DNA from: DASPFV01 sp035620975 | GTDB lineage: Bacteria > Acidobacteriota > Vicinamibacteria > Vicinamibacterales > 2-12-FULL-66-21 | Direction: 5' to 3' | NCBI GenBank assembly: GCA_035620975.1 | Contig: DASPFV010000138.1 | Location: 1-45,020 of the forward strand | DNA: 45,020 bases | Shown: positions 41,877 to 45,020 of the stretch, one piece after another | How the letters are laid out: every line of letters starts with the position of its first letter | Numbering within the stretch: position 1 is the stretch's first letter | Notes under the pieces: model-generated | Seen by the model: only the letters and a program-made list of their open reading frames with translations | Database searches by the model: none | What the model was told of the DNA's origin: nothing | Program-made: the position numbers and the translations under genes

Positions 41877-43171
41877 CAGACGCTGGCGCTCCCGAGCACC
41901 AGCGCGCTGTTCTTCGATCCGAACCCGAGGCAGTTGCAGAGCGCCGCGGCGACGCGGGCCTGGCGCCCCTCGTTGGCGATGAAATCCAGGTCGCAGTCGG
42001 GATCGGCCGACTCCTGGTTGATGGTCGGCGGGAGGAAGCCGGCGTGCAGCGCCAGTGCCGCGGTAACAACGCCGGCGGCGCCGCTGGCACCCTGCGGGTG
42101 CCCGATCATGGACTTGGTGGAGGATCCCGGAACGCGCTCGGCGAGACGTCCGAAGAGCTGCCGCACGCACTTCGATTCGATGGCATCGTTCAGCAGCGTG
42201 GACGTGCCATGGTAGTTGATGTAGCCGATCTCGCCGAGGCCCCGGCCGGACCGCTCGATGGCCAGGCGCATGGCGCGGACGATCTGCTCGCCGTCGGGAT
42301 GCATCTGCACGCGATGGTACGCGTCGCAGGTGGACCCGTAGCCCTCGACGAGCGCATACACGCGGGCGCCCCGCGCGCGGGCGCGATCCTCGCGTTCGAG
42401 GACGACCATCCAGGCGCCCTCGCCCAGCACGAAGCCGTCCCGGCCGGCGTCGAACGGACGCGACGCGGAGGCGGGCGCGTCGTTGTAGCGCGTCGAGACC
42501 GCTCGCATCCTGGAGAATCCGAAGATCATGCCGGGCGTGACACAGGCGTCGGCCCCGCCCGAGAGGATGATCTCCGCTTCGCCGCCCCGGATGAGCGACG
42601 CGGCGTAGGCGATCGCATCGGTGGAGCTCGTGCAGCCGGTGGAGAGCACGTGGCTCACGCCGTGCAGCTCGAGAGCGATGGAGATCTCGCTCGACACCAT
42701 GCCCACGATCGACACCGGGATGGCGTACGGCGTGACGCGCTTCCAGCCGCCGTTGAAGAACTCGCCATACTGCCGCTCGGCGACATCGATGCCTCCGGCG
42801 CCGCTGCCGACCAGGACGCCGGCTCCCGGTTCGCCGCGCGCCAGACCCGCGTCCTGCCACGCCTCTGTTGCCGCGACGACCGCGATGAGCGACGCTCTGG
42901 AGTAGCGACGCGGATCCGGCCGGCCCGCCCCGGCGACCTGCTGGCGATCCGACGACGCCGGCTCGGCGAGCGGCACCGCATCGTCCATCGACACGGGTGG
43001 AACCGGCGCGGCGACGGTGCACGCGAAGGAGGAGGCGTCGAAGTCGGTGATGGTTCGCGTGGCGCTGCAGCCGCGGCTCACGTGATGCCAGAAGCGGTCG
43101 CGTCCGACCCCGAACGGAGAAACGACGCCGATGCCCGTGATGGCGACGCGGGCGCCACCGGCTCCTGACAT
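41876..43171 (-). CDS. Beta-ketoacyl-ACP synthase II-like (KAS/FabF family)
   Basis: ATG 43171 gives 431 aa beginning MSGAGGARVAITGIGVVSP. The catalytic triad of condensing enzymes is complete: Cys180 in STGCTSSTDA, His321 in NYHGTSTLLND, His358 in SMIGHPQGASGA. A ~20-residue extra loop after residue 60 (MDDAVPLAEPASSDR) and the absence of fabD, fabG and acpP nearby argue for a specialised ketosynthase rather than the housekeeping FabF. First gene of a four-gene overlapping operon with a methyltransferase and two glycosyltransferase-like proteins. Confidence 0.9.
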   Translation of the reverse strand: MSGAGGARVAITGIGVVSPFGVGRDRFWHHVSRGCSATRTITDFDASSFACTVAAPVPPVSMDDAVPLAEPASSDRQQVAGAGRPDPRRYSRASLIAVVAATEAWQDAGLARGEPGAGVLVGSGAGGIDVAERQYGEFFNGGWKRVTPYAIPVSIVGMVSSEISIALELHGVSHVLSTGCTSSTDAIAYAASLIRGGEAEIILSGGADACVTPGMIFGFSRMRAVSTRYNDAPASASRPFDAGRDGFVLGEGAWMVVLEREDRARARGARVYALVEGYGSTCDAYHRVQMHPDGEQIVRAMRLAIERSGRGLGEIGYINYHGTSTLLNDAIESKCVRQLFGRLAERVPGSSTKSMIGHPQGASGAAGVVTAALALHAGFLPPTINQESADPDCDLDFIANEGRQARVAAALCNCLGFGSKNSALVLGSASV

Positions 43172-43177
43172 GGTTCC

Positions 43178-43185
43178 TATAATAT
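43178..43185. promoter_or_regulatory. Shared divergent -10 region (TATAATAT)
   Basis: On + it reads TATAAT, ten bases before ATG 43194. On - it reads TATTAT, seven bases before ATG 43171. Only 22 bp separate the two start codons, so both messages would be almost leaderless and the two promoters overlap. Confidence 0.5.
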
Positions 43186-43193
43186 GCGGCTCC

Positions 43194-43949
43194 ATGACCC
43201 CGCCGCTCCCGCGGACCACGGCGGCAGCGGCCGCTCCCGCTCTGGCGGCAGCCGCCGTGGTCTGGGGCGGCGCGCTGCTCTTCTGCGTCTCCCTCGGATT
43301 CTTCGCCTACGCCTACCTGATCCGGTTCGGTCGGCCCGCCAGCGGAACGGAGCTCGTGCAGCCCGTCGCGATCAACGCTGCGCTGTTCTCGATGTTCGCC
43401 CTGCACCACAGCGTCATGGCGCGGAGCGCGGCCAGAGCGCGGCTCAGGCAGCGCGTGCCGGCCTGGCTCGAGCGCACGCTCTACACATGGCTGTCGAGCG
43501 TGCTCTTCATCCTGGTGTGCGCCTGGTGGCAGCCGGTACCGGGCCTCGCGTACCGCCTGTCATGGCCGTGGAGCCTCGCGGGCTACGCGACGCAGCTCGC
43601 CGGCGTGATCCTCACGGCGTGGGGCGCACGCGCGATCGACGTGCTCGAACTCGCCGGCGTGCGACCCTTCCTGGCCGCATGGCGCAACGTCCCTCCCCGG
43701 CCGCACGTGCCACTCAAAACCGGCGGCCTGTACGCCCTGGTCCGTCATCCGCTGTACCTGGCGTGGGTGCTCATGGTCTTCGGCGCACCCGCCATGACCG
43801 GCACGCGCGCCGCCTTCGCGTGTGTGAGTACGTTGTACCTGATCGTTGCGATTCCCCTCGAGGAACGCGGGCTGATCGAGACGTTCGGGCAGGAGTACCG
43901 GCGGTACCAGCAGCGCGTCAGATGGCGGATGATTCCTGGACTCTACTGA
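43194..43949 (+). CDS. NnrU/ICMT-like membrane methyltransferase-family protein
   Basis: ATG 43194 lies ten bases after TATAAT. The 251-aa product has six or so helices. The SAM-binding C-terminal signature is LKTGGLYALVRHPLYLAWV with EERGLIETFGQEYRRYQQRV, as in NnrU/isoprenylcysteine methyltransferase relatives. HHSVMARSAAR in the third helix region is typical of the NnrU-like branch. The substrate is unknown. Divergent from the ketosynthase operon, which contains a second, shorter ICMT-like gene. Confidence 0.85.
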   Translation: MTPPLPRTTAAAAAPALAAAAVVWGGALLFCVSLGFFAYAYLIRFGRPASGTELVQPVAINAALFSMFALHHSVMARSAARARLRQRVPAWLERTLYTWLSSVLFILVCAWWQPVPGLAYRLSWPWSLAGYATQLAGVILTAWGARAIDVLELAGVRPFLAAWRNVPPRPHVPLKTGGLYALVRHPLYLAWVLMVFGAPAMTGTRAAFACVSTLYLIVAIPLEERGLIETFGQEYRRYQQRVRWRMIPGLY

Positions 43950-43950
43950 G

Positions 43951-44115
43951 GGGTTCCTGGTTCCAGGTTCCAGGTTCCTGGTTCCAGGTTCCTGGTTCAA
44001 GGTTCGGTTCCCGGTTCCAGGTTCCTGGTTCAAGGCTCGGTTCCTGGTTCCAGGTTCCTGGTCCTGGTTCCTGGTCCAAGGTCAGTTCAAGGTCCGTTCC
44101 AGATTCCCAGGTTCT
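43951..44115. repeat. GGTTCC(A/T)GG low-complexity repeat block
   Basis: About 160 bp of GGTTCCAGGTTCCTGG-type units, in part mirror-like (GGTTCC followed by AGG or TGG), between the NnrU-like gene and lon. Same family as 9471-9558 and 14069-14129 but in reverse orientation. No coding sequence seen. Confidence 0.9.
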
Positions 44116-44156
44116 CTTGATGCTGCGGTAAGTCTTGATTCAGCGACTGGACGTCA

Positions 44157-44247
44157 TCCGTGTGATTCCGTGTTCATTCGTGGCCGACTGATCCATGTCG
44201 TTCCGTGTTCTTCCGTGTTCTTCCGTGGCGCGTGTTCTTCCGTGGCG
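44157..44247. repeat. TGTTCTTCCGTG dispersed repeat block
   Basis: Repeated TTCCGTGTTCTTCCGTG units (three to five copies) downstream of the GGTTCC block. A related stretch is at 24959-25018. The rest of the gap up to lon (44248-44385) contains no gene; TATCAT at 44271-44276 is a weak -10 candidate. Confidence 0.75.
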
Positions 44248-44385
44248 CCAATCGGTGGCGGGGAACCTGCTATCATCGGGTGAATGGTCCCGCACGCGCA
44301 CGAGTGGCTCGGCGAAACGGTCCCAGTCAACCCTGCCGCGCTCGCCTGACGTAACCGGCACCGGTCCGCGCACCGCAAACGATGC

Positions 44386-45020
44386 ATGGCTGAATCGCCT
44401 CAGGCTCCGTCACTGCCCACCGAGCTGCCCGTCGTTCCCCTTCGCGGTGCTGTTGTCCTCCCGATGACCGTGGCACCGCTCGGGGTGAGCCGGCCCGTGT
44501 CGGTCGAAGCGGTCAACCGCGCGCTGGCCGGCGACCGGACCGTTCTCCTCGTCCTCCAGAAGTCCGACGTGGACGAGCCGGGACCGGACGACGTGCACCG
44601 GGTGGGCACGGTGGCGCTGGTCCGCCAGATGTCCAAGGCGCCGACCGGCATGCGCGTGCTCGTCGAGGGTGTCGGCCGCGCGCGCGCCGAGACCCTGCAG
44701 ACCGACCGCGGGCACCTGCGGGCCACGGTCGTCCCGATGCCGGAGCCGAGCGAACGGAGTCTGGAGATCGAGGCGCACATGCGCCGCCTGCAGGAGTTGG
44801 TCGACCGGGCGGTGTCGCTTGCGACTGGCCTCTCGCCCGACATCAAGACCCTCATCACCACCCTGGACGATCCGCTGCGCATCACCTACCTGCTCGCCAG
44901 CCTGCTCGACATGAAGCCGGAGGACAAGCAGCGGCTCCTGGAGGAGCCGAGCCTGGCGATCAAGATGGACGCCGTGGCCACGGCGCTGTCGCGCGAGATC
45001 GACGTGCTGGAGATCAAGGG
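44386..45020 (+). CDS. lon: ATP-dependent protease Lon, N-terminal part
   Basis: Runs off the right edge after 211 codons. The sequence starts MAESPQAPSLP and shows the Lon substrate-binding N-terminal domain: LPVVPLRGAVVLPMTVAPL, then KPEDKQRLLEEPS typical of the junction to the helical region. ATG 44386 is preferred over the out-of-frame ATG 44382. Lon degrades damaged and regulatory proteins in the cytoplasm; its ATPase and protease domains lie outside the window. Upstream is a long repeat-rich gap. Confidence 0.9.
   Translation, partial: MAESPQAPSLPTELPVVPLRGAVVLPMTVAPLGVSRPVSVEAVNRALAGDRTVLLVLQKSDVDEPGPDDVHRVGTVALVRQMSKAPTGMRVLVEGVGRARAETLQTDRGHLRATVVPMPEPSERSLEIEAHMRRLQELVDRAVSLATGLSPDIKTLITTLDDPLRITYLLASLLDMKPEDKQRLLEEPSLAIKMDAVATALSREIDVLEIK

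Noticed and set aside
42063..42067. Further Pho-box half-sites (GTAAC here and at 44351)
   Set aside because: Single GTAAC occurrences without a partner at 11 bp, and inside or near unrelated genes.

Overview
This window is GC-rich DNA from a Gram-negative (diderm) bacterium. Outer-membrane proteins, a lipoprotein PstS, a MoxR/DUF58/BatA cluster and the mix of families fit an Acidobacteriota genome, perhaps of the Vicinamibacteria type. That placement is inference from family resemblance. I saw no rRNA, tRNA, CRISPR array or phage genes. Most genes run in two long directional blocks.

Left third (1-13975) is a phosphate and polyphosphate region. It holds the start of a probable phosphate porin (-), a PhoB-type response regulator, CHAD and SixA genes (-), a Ppx/GppA-type phosphatase with an HD domain, and pstS-pstC-pstA-pstB-phoU. 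Upstream of three of these units I find 7-bp repeats spaced exactly 11 bp apart, usually reading NNGTAAC or similar. These have the architecture of PhoB boxes and suggest one regulon covering Pi uptake and polyphosphate turnover. No PhoR-like kinase is present. glgC, a small unknown gene, a complete insertion sequence (3226-5270, perfect 30-bp terminal inverted repeats) lodged in a GGCTCTA heptamer array, and a small secreted HELRH protein lie between.

Central housekeeping part (14152-23188): yacG (58 aa, TTG start), citrate synthase and an M28-type peptidase on +. Then on - come a DRE-TIM (LeuA-like) enzyme, an FHA-GAF-PP2C phosphatase coupled to a small membrane protein, a zinc-ribbon membrane protein, and a ZnuA/ZnuB-type metal transporter without its ATPase, next to an outer-membrane protein.

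Right part (23259-43171, all -) looks like one or two very long operons. Read in transcription order: ketosynthase, ICMT-like methyltransferase, two multispanning glycosyltransferase-like proteins, a TPR protein with a gluzincin protease domain, a DUF4159 protein, MoxR ATPase, DUF58, BatA-like VWA protein, DUF4175-like giant coiled-coil protein, a second membrane VWA protein, a cysteine-free caspase-like protein with EF-hand-like loops, and a rhomboid protease. The MoxR/DUF58/VWA core is a known but poorly understood envelope module. The addition of a pseudo-caspase and two protease families is the most system-like novelty here. After a divergent, 22-bp intergenic promoter come a NnrU/ICMT-like membrane protein and, after a repeat-rich gap, the beginning of lon.

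Two themes cut across the window. Several starts have no Shine-Dalgarno but have a -10-like hexamer 6-10 nt upstream, suggesting leaderless mRNAs. Low-complexity GGTTCC-type repeats recur at gene junctions.
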